A stretch of 64,000 nucleotides of DNA from Chloroflexota bacterium (GTDB lineage Bacteria > Chloroflexota > Anaerolineae > Anaerolineales > Villigracilaceae), in the NCBI GenBank assembly GCA_016195815.1, contig JACPYX010000009.1, forward strand, positions 1 to 64,000, read 5' to 3'. Below, one piece after another: positions 1 to 7,857 of the stretch. Within the stretch, counting starts at the first letter, position 1, and each line of letters starts with the position of its first letter. Position numbers and translations under genes: made by a program. The notes under the pieces were generated by a model. The model did not search any database. It was not told where the DNA came from and saw only the letters and a program-made list of their open reading frames with translations.

Positions 1-49
1 ACCTCGTTTGCCGTACAGAATACCATGAATTTGCACGGCAGTCAACTGC

Positions 50-120
50 CTGGCAGGGCATCTTTGGGGCAAGCTCCAGCCGCCCGTAAAGCACGGCCTG
101 GCGGAAACGCGCGTTGTTAT
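50..120 (-). pseudogene. Fragment of a paralogue of the hypothetical gene at 2419-2991
   Basis: Bases 76-110 match 2805-2839 with three mismatches. Read on the minus strand they give the same peptide core, FRQAVLYGRL, that lies in the middle of the intact hypothetical protein at 2419-2991. Homology fades on both sides and I see no start, stop or full frame, so this is the remnant of a second copy. It sits directly upstream of the MNT gene, which fits a rearranged left edge. No function is expected. Confidence 0.55.
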
Positions 121-191
121 GGTGTAGGGGGACGGGCGGGGGTCAGTGTCTTTTGGCAGGAGGGTGTTTGCGACATGGGATGAAAAAAAGG

Positions 192-197
192 TAAAAT
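192..197 (+). promoter_or_regulatory. -10 like box, leaderless start of the MNT gene
   Basis: TAAAAT lies 6 nt before the ATG at 204, the same geometry as at many other genes here. It predicts a transcript beginning at or next to the start codon. No clear -35 box is seen. Confidence 0.4.
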
Positions 198-203
198 AAG
201 GGC

Positions 204-536
204 ATGAACAGGAAAGTGCCGCTGCGTATCAGGAAACTGATGAAAGAGTTGAAGGAAGGTCTTGTCCGCATTTATGGGGACAGGTTGAAGGCCGTCTACT
301 TGTACGGGTCTTACGCGCGCGGGGAGGCGCAGTCTGATTCGGATATTGACGTGATGATCGTGCTTAAAAATTATCAAAGTTATGGGAAGGAAATTGATCG
401 TACAGGTGAATTGGTCAGTGGACTATCCCTGAACTATGGTATTAGCATTAGTCGTGTGATTATAAAGGAAATACAATGGAAGGAAAGCGATACGTCATTA
501 CTTCGTAATATCCGCGTGGACGGAGTTTCTGCATGA
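204..536 (+). CDS. MNT-type nucleotidyltransferase (minimal nucleotidyltransferase, MntA-like)
   Basis: Small nucleotidyltransferase-fold protein of 110 aa. The segment LYGSYARGEAQSDSDIDVMI at about residues 36-55 has the GSxxRGxxxxxSDxD signature with both metal-binding aspartates, so the catalytic core looks intact. Proteins of this family usually pair with a HEPN protein; some (MntA) neutralise the HEPN RNase by adding AMP to it. The stop overlaps the start of the next gene by 4 nt (ATGA), so the two are translationally coupled. The partner is a truncated chimera, so whether the pair still works as a toxin-antitoxin module is doubtful. Confidence 0.85.
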   Translation: MNRKVPLRIRKLMKELKEGLVRIYGDRLKAVYLYGSYARGEAQSDSDIDVMIVLKNYQSYGKEIDRTGELVSGLSLNYGISISRVIIKEIQWKESDTSLLRNIRVDGVSA

Positions 537-829
537 AAGAACATACTCGCAAACTGTTGGATAAAGCCATTGATGCTATTGAAGCCGCCGAGATACTCGT
601 TGATCACGAAAAACCTGACGTTGCGGCTGGTCGGGCGTATTACGCAATGTTCTATATTGCTGAGGCGCTATTGAACGAAAAGTTATTCAACCAGGTGGAA
701 ATTGACGCTGAAGTTCATACTCTCGTCTGGCCAAATGGCGCGGACTTTGACCCTTTTACAGGATTGGCTGAGCATGTAACCGAAATGAAGAAAATGGCGG
801 AGCAGTGGGGAAAGGTCAATGCGCAGTAG
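533..829 (+). CDS. Truncated HEPN protein fused to a DUF2442 C-terminal piece
   Basis: 98 aa. Residues 1-50 resemble the N-terminal helices of HEPN proteins (RAYYAMFYIAEALL at about 35-48). From about residue 52 the sequence changes to the C-terminal part of DUF2442 proteins: LFNQVEIDAEV, then LVWPNGADFDP, then a shortened AEHVTEMKKMAEQW end. The second half of the HEPN domain is gone, so ribonuclease activity is unlikely. It is coupled to the intact MNT gene by a 4-nt overlap. The last 9 nt lie inside the 194-bp direct repeat, which suggests that rearrangement shaped the gene. The family assignments are from memory of both families, not from a search. Confidence 0.65.
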   Translation: MKEHTRKLLDKAIDAIEAAEILVDHEKPDVAAGRAYYAMFYIAEALLNEKLFNQVEIDAEVHTLVWPNGADFDPFTGLAEHVTEMKKMAEQWGKVNAQ

Positions 830-1014
830 TCACGCCGCCTTTTACTGCTTCTTGCATAAAAAACTAAATTTTACAGGACCAGTGTCGGCAAAAAAATCGA
901 GAGTTCAGTTCAGATATTTACGCAGTGCTCAGTAGGACTCGGGAACTGATCTGGGATAATCCGCGTGAATTGCAGAATATTATCCATGTTATTCAAAGAA
1001 ATAGGTCAGCCCCG
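821..1014 (+). repeat. Direct repeat DR-A, copy 1 (~194 bp)
   Basis: Nearly identical to 2188-2380, same orientation, with about half a dozen substitutions and one base of length difference in an A-run. It begins in the last codons of the HEPN/DUF2442 chimera and runs into a terminator hairpin. Part of it keeps a short open frame containing TRELIWDNPRELQNI, but there is no convincing start or full gene. The two copies bracket the AbiEii-like module at 1141-1930. Confidence 0.9.
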
Positions 1015-1042
1015 AACCATCGGGTTTCGGGGCTGGCTTTTT
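1007..1042 (+). terminator. Rho-independent terminator at the end of DR-A copy 1
   Basis: Ten-base-pair stem (CAGCCCCGAA with TTCGGGGCTG) followed by GCTTTTT. It would end the MNT/HEPN transcript. Confidence 0.75.
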
Positions 1043-1140
1043 ATCTACGAACTAAAGCGACTTCTCCGCCGCGGCTTCCCCCTTGCTGTAGGGCAGGCGG
1101 CGTGTCGAAGCAATGCGAGTCGGCTTCGGAACTGTTGATT

Positions 1141-1719
1141 CTATTCTTTAAACATCTGGGCGATGTCGTCCCATAAACCTGGCATTTCAAGAACTTCCGC
1201 AAAGGACTTGGTCCACTGCTTGATGCGGGCAATATCAAGGTTGGGATATTTGTCGGCTAAAATGCGGATATCTTCCATGTCTTTTGGACGATGCGCCACG
1301 GCTTTGAGAATGATCAAGTCTTCAGGCGTGGGTAGTCGAAGCCGCAAAACTGCGTCAATTTGATATACCACACTGCGTTCGACAATCTCTTGCTCAAAAG
1401 GGAGAACTCCAAGGGAAATGTCAATGTTTGTGTTTGAAATAACGTGCTTCAAGAGCATGACGCGGCTTTTCTTTGCGAACTCAGCCGCGTTTGCAATGCG
1501 CGGCTCAATCCCTTCTCCTTTTGCCGCTTCCAACAGACGGGGAATCTCCTGGGTGGAAAGCAGGAACATTGCGTCCAGGTCTTCTGTATAACGCGCTTTT
1601 CCCAAAATGCTGACGGCGGCTCCGCCAATAATGACGCCGCGATCATCAAAACGTGAAAGAAGTCTTTGCAAAGACTCTAAAGGCTCAAAAAAGGGTTCGA
1701 TTCCATCAGGCCGATTCAT
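1141..1719 (-). CDS. AbiEii-like nucleotidyltransferase
   Basis: 192 aa from the ATG at 1719, chosen because GAGGG lies 6 nt upstream; an upstream ATG at 1773 would overlap the preceding gene more. The N-terminal segment VIIGGAAVSILGKARYTEDL followed by DAMF has the GG...R.T.DLD pattern of AbiEii/AbiGii-type nucleotidyltransferases. LPTPEDLIILKA and the ARP-KDMEDIRIL stretch further on are also typical. In AbiE systems this protein is the toxin and is paired with a DNA-binding antitoxin. Here the 74-aa protein encoded just upstream overlaps it by 14 nt and takes the partner position, but it does not look like AbiEi. The module lies between two direct repeats. Family assignment is good; the toxin role is inferred. 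Confidence 0.75.
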   Translation of the reverse strand: MNRPDGIEPFFEPLESLQRLLSRFDDRGVIIGGAAVSILGKARYTEDLDAMFLLSTQEIPRLLEAAKGEGIEPRIANAAEFAKKSRVMLLKHVISNTNIDISLGVLPFEQEIVERSVVYQIDAVLRLRLPTPEDLIILKAVAHRPKDMEDIRILADKYPNLDIARIKQWTKSFAEVLEMPGLWDDIAQMFKE

Positions 1720-1930
1720 CTGGCCCTCGTAACGCGGCCCAGCGGTTAAAGATTTCTGTTTCACCGTCATCATCGCCGCGCGCTAAACCAAGTCGAATGG
1801 AACGGCGCAAAATGGAATTCAGTTGCCGCCAATTTGTTTGCGCTGTGGACGCGCGCAATTCCTGCCGTTCGATTTCCTCAACGGCTTTCCATCGTTCGCG
1901 GTAGAACTTGATGTCGAAATCAGTGTCCAT
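1706..1930 (-). CDS. Small charged protein preceding the AbiEii-like gene
   Basis: 74 aa, start taken at the ATG at 1930 because a perfect TATAAT lies 6 nt upstream; the open frame extends further upstream, but through the palindromic and direct repeats. The protein is rich in Arg and Glu, predicted helical, with no motif I recognise. The short length and 14-nt overlap with the nucleotidyltransferase gene suggest a cotranslated partner, possibly an antitoxin or accessory subunit. That role is inferred from position only. Confidence 0.6.
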   Translation of the reverse strand: MDTDFDIKFYRERWKAVEEIERQELRASTAQTNWRQLNSILRRSIRLGLARGDDDGETEIFNRWAALRGPDESA

Positions 1931-1936
1931 GCGGTA

Positions 1937-1942
1937 ATTATA
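1937..1942 (-). promoter_or_regulatory. -10 box TATAAT of the AbiEii-like operon
   Basis: Perfect TATAAT on the minus strand, 6 nt upstream of the ATG at 1930. No good -35 at 16-18 nt. It predicts a leaderless mRNA. Confidence 0.55.
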
Positions 1943-2010
1943 GCACTCGTGATCATGATAATCCGCCCAGGCTGTTAAGGAAGAGTGGCTAATTTGGTGG
2001 GCTAAGTTAT

Positions 2011-2100
2011 ACGTCGTTGCGAGCCGCGTACTTGGCGGCGAAGCAATCTCCCCCGCAAAGGTGGGGATTGCTTCGGGGAAGAGCGCCCTCGCAAAGACGT
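2011..2100. repeat. Dispersed palindromic element, copy 1 (~90 bp)
   Basis: The ends ACGTCGTTGCGAG and CTCGCAAAGACGT are inverted repeats with one mismatch. The centre carries a second inverted pair, GAAGCAATC and GATTGCTTC. It is related to the element at 49715-49837 and more loosely to 25089-25169. It lies inside the upstream extension of the small gene at 1706-1930. Confidence 0.75.
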
Positions 2101-2187
2101 GAGCCCACTCTTTTATCCGCTCCCTGTTAAGGTGTGCGACCTCCTCGCCCCGATTATGACGATTTTTCGTTGGTGTATGGACTGGGG

Positions 2188-2380
2188 GCGCAGTAGTCAC
2201 GCCGCCTTTTACTGCTTCTTGCATAAAAAACTAAATTTTACAGGACCAGTGTCGGCAAAAAATCGAGAGTTCAGTTTAGATATTTACGCAGTACTCAGTA
2301 GGACTCGGGAACTGATCTGGGACAATCCGCGTGAATTGCAGAATATTACCCATGGTATTCAAAGAAATAGGTCAGCCCCG
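2188..2380 (+). repeat. Direct repeat DR-A, copy 2 (~193 bp)
   Basis: Second copy of the repeat at 821-1014, same orientation, ending at the same GGTCAGCCCCG terminator arm. Together the copies enclose about 1.17 kb holding the AbiEii-like module and a palindromic element. Confidence 0.9.
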
Positions 2381-2405
2381 CCCGTTGGCTCGGGGCTGAC
2401 CTTTT
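2370..2405 (+). terminator. Terminator hairpin at the end of DR-A copy 2
   Basis: Perfect 11-bp stem (GGTCAGCCCCG with CGGGGCTGACC), 10-nt loop, then TTTT. The left arm matches the one at copy 1 while the loop differs. It is convergent with the hypothetical gene ending at 2419. Confidence 0.75.
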
Positions 2406-2418
2406 ATGACTCAGCAGC

Positions 2419-2991
2419 CTACAGTGACTTCTCAGCCGTGGCTTCGCCCGTGCCGCCGGGCTGGTCGCTTACTGTAACCGCGATGCGCACATTCGTGCCT
2501 GCCGGGACGATTGTGGTTGCCGCGTACACCCAGCGTCCGCTCCTGGCCGGAGTTTCTTCCGCATCTCCGCTTTCGATGGCTTCTCCGTTGGTGTTACTAA
2601 TGCTGACGCGCAGGCGGGTCACTTGGAAGTCATCATGGGCGCGCACCACGATCGGGTCTCCCACCGCCCCTGCATAAGCCGAGAGATCCACCTCATCCAC
2701 CACCGGCGCGTTGAAGAAATCCGCAATGGTCAGTGAGAAGAGCGGCTTGCCTTTCGCCCTGGCAGCCTGTTCATAGCCCGCCTTCTTTTGCGGGTCGGCC
2801 ATTACCAGCCGCCCATAAAGTACGGCCTGACGGAAACGCTCCTGGTGCTCCAATTGCGCTTCGGTCGGCTGGATGCCGGAGCGGTCGGGTTTGCGCCCGA
2901 CCACCATTTCATCACCATAATGCTTGAAAACCAGGTCCCCCACCTGCCCCCGAATTTGTTCAAGAACCGGATTCAACTTTACTTTTGCCAT
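2419..2991 (-). CDS. Hypothetical protein
   Basis: 190 aa, start ATG at 2991 with AAGGAG upstream. I do not recognise a named family with certainty. The N-terminus (KLNPVLEQIRGQVGDLVFKH at about 4-23) followed by RKPD and a QxxRFRQAV stretch recalls DUF6266-like proteins of unknown function. The C-terminal half is rich in Val, Thr and Gly and is probably a beta-sandwich. No signal peptide or membrane segment. A degraded fragment of a second copy lies at 50-120, so the gene has been duplicated locally. Confidence 0.6.
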   Translation of the reverse strand: MAKVKLNPVLEQIRGQVGDLVFKHYGDEMVVGRKPDRSGIQPTEAQLEHQERFRQAVLYGRLVMADPQKKAGYEQAARAKGKPLFSLTIADFFNAPVVDEVDLSAYAGAVGDPIVVRAHDDFQVTRLRVSISNTNGEAIESGDAEETPARSGRWVYAATTIVPAGTNVRIAVTVSDQPGGTGEATAEKSL

Positions 2992-3507
2992 TTTTTATCT
3001 CCTTGTCTCAGTGTTGATGGGTATGAATCATGCCCTCGCAGGGGGCATGCCAACGGGCAAATCAAAAAACAACTTTTCATCATAAGCTCGTCATAAGCGC
3101 ATCATAAGCACATGCTAAGTACTGCGAGCCAGCCTGAACTTCCTGATTCCTTTTTCTTTCGACAATGAACATTTGTTCTGTTTACTTGGCGTATTTTTAC
3201 AACATTTCGCGCCATAAATCAAGGGCGGTGGAAATATTTTAAGATTCAGTCTTTTGCGCCTAACTGGCTGGTTCTATTAAATTCAGGTTTTGCGCAGAAT
3301 GATTTTGCGGCGCTCTAGGATTTTCCGTGACGCATCGCCAAATGTAGGTCGGATTGGCAATCCGACTTACGCCGTGCCGCCAGATGTGCTGATTTATCAC
3401 AGCGATTCCCAATGAACCGATTTTGTCTCCGCTGTAAGGCAGAGAGATTGAAGATATAATGTTTGCATGCTTGAGCATTCCAAAATCTCAAAATATTTGT
3501 ATACACT
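2992..3507. other. Intergenic stretch without a convincing gene
   Basis: 516 bp between divergent genes. It contains irregular repeats of CATAAGC around 3071-3118, an imperfect palindrome at 3344-3370, and a TATAAT at 3455-3460 that may serve the glycosyltransferase starting at 3508. Open frames on the minus strand show no protein-like composition. Confidence 0.5.
3344..3370. repeat. 27-nt palindrome
   Basis: GTAGGTCGGATT, 3-nt loop, AATCCGACTTAC, with one G-T pair. It resembles short REP-type palindromes found between genes in many bacteria. Only one copy was seen in the window. Confidence 0.6.
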
Positions 3508-4512
3508 ATGCATCCCTGCGTTTCGATAATTATCATCTGTTGGAATAGCAAGGAGTACCTGCCGCGCTGTCTTTCTGCTTTATCAACACAGACTTATCGG
3601 GATTTTGAAGTCATTCTGATTGATAACGGCTCCACAGATGAATCCACTGTGAGACTATTGGAAGATTATCCATATATTGATCTCCGCCTGGAGCGCTTCG
3701 AGACAAATCAAGGCTTTGCTGTCGCAAACAACATTGGCGCGCGCCTCGCTCGTGGAAGATGGCTGGCTCTGCTCAATAGCGACGCCTTTCCACAGCCGGA
3801 TTGGCTGGAACAATTACTGCAAGCGGCGGAAAACAATCCTGAATTTTCCTTCTTCGCCTCCCGCCAACTTCAAGCCCAAAACCCTGAACTGCTGGATGGG
3901 GCCGGTGATGCTTATCATCTGAGCGGCTTCGCCTGGCGTCAGTATTTTGGATATCCCGCGGATCAATTTGGCCTGGCGCCCCGGGAAGTGTTCAGCGCCT
4001 GCGCCGCGGCGGCGCTATATTCGCGCGAAGCGTTTCTACAAGCAGACGGATTTGACGAAGACTTTTTTAGTTATTATGAAGATGTGGATTTGAGCTTTCG
4101 CCTGCGCTTGCAGGGTTTTCGGTGTTTATATGTTCCGGATGCGGTCGTACAACACGTCGGCTCGGCCAGTGTGGGCGCTCGCAGCGATTTTTCGCTCTAT
4201 CACTGGCAAAGGAATCTCACCTGGTCATTTATTCAAAACATGCCGTCTGCTTTGTTGTGGAGAGCTTTGCCGTCTCATATATTGGCCAATGTGGTATTCC
4301 AGATACTTTTTACCCTTCGAGGGCATGGAGTAGTCTTCTGGAAAGCAAAGGCTGATGCTTTACGTGGCCTTTCGCTTGCCCTACGCAAACGCCGGAAAAT
4401 CCAAAATGAAAGCAAGATAGATGCCGCAAAATTGCTTTCTGCAATGGAATGTGGTTTTCTTCAACCCTATTTGCAGAATTATAATATCCGTAAATTTCTG
4501 CGGCTGGAATAA
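3508..4512 (+). CDS. Family 2 glycosyltransferase
   Basis: 334 aa GT-A fold enzyme. VSIIIICWNSKEYLPRCLSA at the N-terminus starts the nucleotide-binding fold. DNGSTDESTVRLLEDY follows, then LLNSDAFPQPDW with the metal-binding region, and SYYEDVDLSFRLRLQGFRC holds the ED motif of the acceptor site. This layout is typical of rhamnosyltransferase-like GT2 enzymes. The C-terminus has a hydrophobic stretch near residue 255 that may bind the membrane. It opens an exopolysaccharide cluster with the next three genes. No Shine-Dalgarno sequence is evident. The sugar transferred cannot be told from sequence. Confidence 0.88.
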   Translation: MHPCVSIIIICWNSKEYLPRCLSALSTQTYRDFEVILIDNGSTDESTVRLLEDYPYIDLRLERFETNQGFAVANNIGARLARGRWLALLNSDAFPQPDWLEQLLQAAENNPEFSFFASRQLQAQNPELLDGAGDAYHLSGFAWRQYFGYPADQFGLAPREVFSACAAAALYSREAFLQADGFDEDFFSYYEDVDLSFRLRLQGFRCLYVPDAVVQHVGSASVGARSDFSLYHWQRNLTWSFIQNMPSALLWRALPSHILANVVFQILFTLRGHGVVFWKAKADALRGLSLALRKRRKIQNESKIDAAKLLSAMECGFLQPYLQNYNIRKFLRLE

Positions 4513-4566
4513 ATTCCCGCAACTCTCAATATTGTCAATTCTCTGTAATTGAATTCTTCTTTATCC

Positions 4567-5532
4567 ATGCCCGAACCTCTTATCTCGATTGGCCTCGTAA
4601 CCTGGAACAGCGCGGCTCATTTGCCGGGCTGCCTAAACGCTTTGGCGAATCAGGAGTATGCTAATTTTGAATTGATCGTGGCGGACAATGCTTCCGCTGA
4701 TGATTCGCTTGAACTTGTGTTGCGGCATTATCCAAACGCAAAAGTGATTCGGAACGCTGGCAACACCGGTTTTTGCCATGCTCACAACCAGGCCATTCAG
4801 GCCTCGAAAGGCGTCTATTACCTGCCGCTTAACCCGGATGTTGAAATGAAGACGGGATACATTTCGAACTTGGTCCGCGCCTTGGAGAATCGACAGGGAT
4901 ATGGTTTGGCGGCAGGCAAGTTATTACTAATACCGCATGAAGAAGATCGCTGGCGTCTGGATTCAACCGGCCTGTTCATTGACCGGTGCCGGCGGCAGTA
5001 TTTGCGTGGACATGGCGAGATCGATCATGGTCAATATGACAAGTCTGGCGAAGTCTTTGGGGTGGATGGAGCCGCTCCCTTATATCGGCGGGAAATGTTG
5101 GAAGATATTAAAATAGATAGTCAATATTTTGACGAAAGCTTTTTTGCCCATAAAGAGGATGTAGACCTGGTCTGGCGTGCGCGTCTATTTGGATGGGGTT
5201 GCTGGTACCAACCGTTGGCAGTAGCTTATCACCGACGCAGCTTTAGACCGGGCAAGCGTGAAGCAGTCACACCCGATATTCGGGTTGACGCCATTAAGAA
5301 CCGGTATCTTTTGTTGATCAAGAACGAAACAACCTCTGGTTGGCGCCGTGATTGGTTCCATATCATCTGGTATGACTTGAAGATTCTGGCATATATCTGT
5401 TTATTCGAACGCTCCTCTCTAAAGGCTTTTAGCCTTCTCTGGCACGATTGGCCGCGGGCACAAGCATGGCGCCGGGAGATTGTCCGTCGAACTCGCGTCA
5501 AGCCTGATGATATTCTGAACTGGTTCAAATAA
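4567..5532 (+). CDS. Family 2 glycosyltransferase
   Basis: Start taken at the ATG at 4567 (321 aa, MPEPLISIGLVTWNSAAHLP); an upstream TTG at 4549 would add six residues. The GT2 core is present: VADNASADDSLELV, PLNPDVEM, and FAHKEDVDLVWRARLFGWGC. It is a paralogue of the preceding gene and follows it by 54 nt, so the two probably act in turn on the same polysaccharide repeat unit. No Shine-Dalgarno sequence is clear at either possible start. Substrate unknown. Confidence 0.86.
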   Translation: MPEPLISIGLVTWNSAAHLPGCLNALANQEYANFELIVADNASADDSLELVLRHYPNAKVIRNAGNTGFCHAHNQAIQASKGVYYLPLNPDVEMKTGYISNLVRALENRQGYGLAAGKLLLIPHEEDRWRLDSTGLFIDRCRRQYLRGHGEIDHGQYDKSGEVFGVDGAAPLYRREMLEDIKIDSQYFDESFFAHKEDVDLVWRARLFGWGCWYQPLAVAYHRRSFRPGKREAVTPDIRVDAIKNRYLLLIKNETTSGWRRDWFHIIWYDLKILAYICLFERSSLKAFSLLWHDWPRAQAWRREIVRRTRVKPDDILNWFK

Positions 5533-5580
5533 AAGAGTAATTGTGCGTTAAATTCTTGATTGCAAATAATTTTTAAACTA

Positions 5581-6339
5581 ATGACCAAAAATATCTTGGG
5601 AATTCATGTAAATCCTACAAGTTATATGGAAGCCACCCGGCAGATTTCCACATGGGCAAAGGCGGGTGAAAGCCGCTATGTTTGCGCGGCAAACGTTCAC
5701 ATGGTCATGGAAGCGTATGATGCCCTGGATTTTAGGGATATTGTCAACGCCGCAGATCTTGTGACCCCTGACGGTATGCCGCTGGTATGGATATTGCGAC
5801 GTCAAGGTAATTCAAATCAGACTCGCGTCTACGGCCCAGACTTGACTCTTGAAGTCATCGCTGCATCTACCGCCGAAAAGATCCCAGTCGGATTTTATGG
5901 TGGCACACCGGATGCGCTGGATGCCATGATCTGTATGTTTAAATCCAAGTACCCTGCACTACAGGTTGCTTACGCTTACAGCCCACCTTTCCGGCCACTG
6001 ACCGTTGATGAAGATGCTGATGTTGTTAACCACATTAAACAATCAGGTGCTAGAATCATATTTGTTGGATTAGGCTGTCCGCGCCAGGAACGTTGGATGG
6101 CCGCACACAAAGGCCAGGTATTGGCCGTAATGCTCGGCGTTGGAGCTGCTTTTGATTTTCATTCCGGGAGCAAGCGACAAGCTCCCAAATGGATGCAGGC
6201 TGTCGGCTTGGAATGGCTCTTCCGCCTCATTCAGGAGCCGCAGCGACTATGGCGGCGTTACTTTATATATAATTCCCGTTTTATTGTATTAGCTTTAAGG
6301 CAGTTATTGCGCCGGGAAAACGATAAAGGTCAGAGATAA
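5581..6339 (+). CDS. WecG/TagA/CpsF family glycosyltransferase
   Basis: 252 aa from the ATG at 5581; a TTG at 5560 would extend it by seven. Family GT26. CAANVHMVMEA near the N-terminus, TPDGMPLVW, VGLGCPRQERWMA and the C-terminal LEWLFRLIQEPQRLWRRYF are hallmarks. These enzymes transfer ManNAc, ManNAcA or a related sugar onto a lipid-linked sugar at the cytoplasmic face of the membrane. It lies four bases before the sugar phosphotransferase, consistent with making the second sugar of a polyprenyl-linked repeat unit. Confidence 0.92.
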   Translation: MTKNILGIHVNPTSYMEATRQISTWAKAGESRYVCAANVHMVMEAYDALDFRDIVNAADLVTPDGMPLVWILRRQGNSNQTRVYGPDLTLEVIAASTAEKIPVGFYGGTPDALDAMICMFKSKYPALQVAYAYSPPFRPLTVDEDADVVNHIKQSGARIIFVGLGCPRQERWMAAHKGQVLAVMLGVGAAFDFHSGSKRQAPKWMQAVGLEWLFRLIQEPQRLWRRYFIYNSRFIVLALRQLLRRENDKGQR

Positions 6340-6343
6340 ACCT

Positions 6344-7756
6344 ATGCTGCGGCGTTTCTCCACAAATTTTGCTGTCTTTTCCATGATTATGGATATTCTC
6401 ACTGTCGTCTTCAGTCTGTGGGCAATAGAACGTATCCGCCCTCTGCTCAGCCCCCTCACTTTTATCAAAGATCTCCCCGACCCGATCAGGATGCCGTTTA
6501 CGCTTTACCTGGCATTCCCAATTTTGTGGGCCCTGATTATGGCTGTATTATCAGTATACGATGGTCATAAAAACCTGCGGATCGTTGATGAGTACACCAG
6601 CCTGACTTTGAGCGCGATCTTTGCCGGGATTACCCTGGCGGGTTTCCTTTACCTGACCTATCGCGATACTTCCAGGGCCTTATTCGTATTATTCATTATC
6701 CTGACCTACGTCTTTCTGCTAACCTGGCGGGCCTTTGTTCGTATTTTATATCGAGCGCGAAATTCATCCATGAATCTCGGCCAGCATATTTTGATACTCG
6801 GGGCTGGCCTGGTCGGTCATAACGTGCAAGCCCGGATAAACGAGCACAAACATCTCGGCGTAATTATGGAAGGTTTTCTCGACGATGACCCCGCTAAACG
6901 TTCCAGCCAGCCGGACATCCTCGGAAGCCTGGACGACATCAGGATGATCATCAGGGAAAAAGGCATCACCGATGTAGTCATTGCCCTCCCTACCCGCGCC
7001 TATGAGAGAGTAAACTCGCTCGTGAGTGAATTACAGGATTTGGCGGTACAAATCTGGATCGTTCCCGATTACTTCAATCTTGCCCTGCATCAGGCCAAAA
7101 TCGAGGACTTCCTCGGGCTTCCCATGCTGGACCTGCGCGCTCCGGCCCTTATTGAAAACCAACGGCTCGTCAAGCGGGTTTTTGATCTATTTGTCGTCAT
7201 GTTGTTCCTGATCCCCGCCCTGCTATTTATGATATTGGTCTCCCTGGCAATCGTATTGGATGACGGCTTCCCGATCCTGTTCAAACAACAGCGCGTGGGA
7301 GAAAACGGCAGGCTGTTCAATATGTATAAATTCCGCACGATGGTCAGGGACGCCGAACGTCTGCGCACCATGGTCGAACAGACAGATGAACAGGGAAACC
7401 TGATCCATAAACGCCGCGACGACCCGCGCATTACAAAGGTCGGGCGGTTTCTTCGCAGATTAAGCCTGGACGAACTGCCTCAATTATTCAACGTGCTGCG
7501 CGGCCACATGAGCCTGGTGGGTCCGCGGCCCGAACTGCCCTACCTGGTGAAAAAATATCAGCCCTGGCAGCGTAAACGATTTGCCGTGCCGCAAGGCATG
7601 ACCGGCTGGTGGCAAATCCATGGGCGCAGCGACAAACCGATGCACTTGCACACGGAGGACGATCTCTACTACGTCCAGAATTATTCCATCTGGCTGGATA
7701 TTCAAATCCTGATCCGCACGATATGGATTGTCTTACGCGGCAGGGGCGCATACTAA
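6344..7756 (+). CDS. Exopolysaccharide polyprenyl-phosphate sugar phosphotransferase
   Basis: 470 aa polytopic membrane protein of the WbaP/WcaJ type. The first ~130 residues hold about four transmembrane helices. A Rossmann-like CoA-binding-type domain follows (ILGAGLVGHNVQARI). The C-terminal catalytic domain begins KRVFDLFVVMLFLIPALLF and continues through PILFKQQRVGENGRLFNMYK, KFRTM, the LSLDELPQL stretch and MSLVGPRPELPYLV. It starts lipid-linked repeat synthesis by moving a sugar-1-phosphate from a nucleotide sugar to undecaprenyl phosphate. As the last gene of the cluster it supplies the primer for the three upstream transferases. Confidence 0.93.
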   Translation: MLRRFSTNFAVFSMIMDILTVVFSLWAIERIRPLLSPLTFIKDLPDPIRMPFTLYLAFPILWALIMAVLSVYDGHKNLRIVDEYTSLTLSAIFAGITLAGFLYLTYRDTSRALFVLFIILTYVFLLTWRAFVRILYRARNSSMNLGQHILILGAGLVGHNVQARINEHKHLGVIMEGFLDDDPAKRSSQPDILGSLDDIRMIIREKGITDVVIALPTRAYERVNSLVSELQDLAVQIWIVPDYFNLALHQAKIEDFLGLPMLDLRAPALIENQRLVKRVFDLFVVMLFLIPALLFMILVSLAIVLDDGFPILFKQQRVGENGRLFNMYKFRTMVRDAERLRTMVEQTDEQGNLIHKRRDDPRITKVGRFLRRLSLDELPQLFNVLRGHMSLVGPRPELPYLVKKYQPWQRKRFAVPQGMTGWWQIHGRSDKPMHLHTEDDLYYVQNYSIWLDIQILIRTIWIVLRGRGAY

Positions 7757-7857
7757 AAAGATGCCCGTCAGGCCTGCAACCCTTCCCACTCCCCAAATTT
7801 CCACCTCGGACGACAGATCACCGTCCTCGGTCCATCGTCCACCATCCGCAATGTTTG

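Noticed and set aside
925-1176. Open frame with TRELIWDNPRELQNI inside DR-A copy 1 and its longer twin at 2099-2677
   Set aside because: It begins and ends in the repeat and terminator, has no ribosome site, and continues into the antisense of other genes. At best it is a gene remnant.
3071-3118. Repeated CATAAGC units, possible CRISPR
   Set aside because: Units are 7-9 nt and irregular with no spacers of constant length. No cas gene is in the window.
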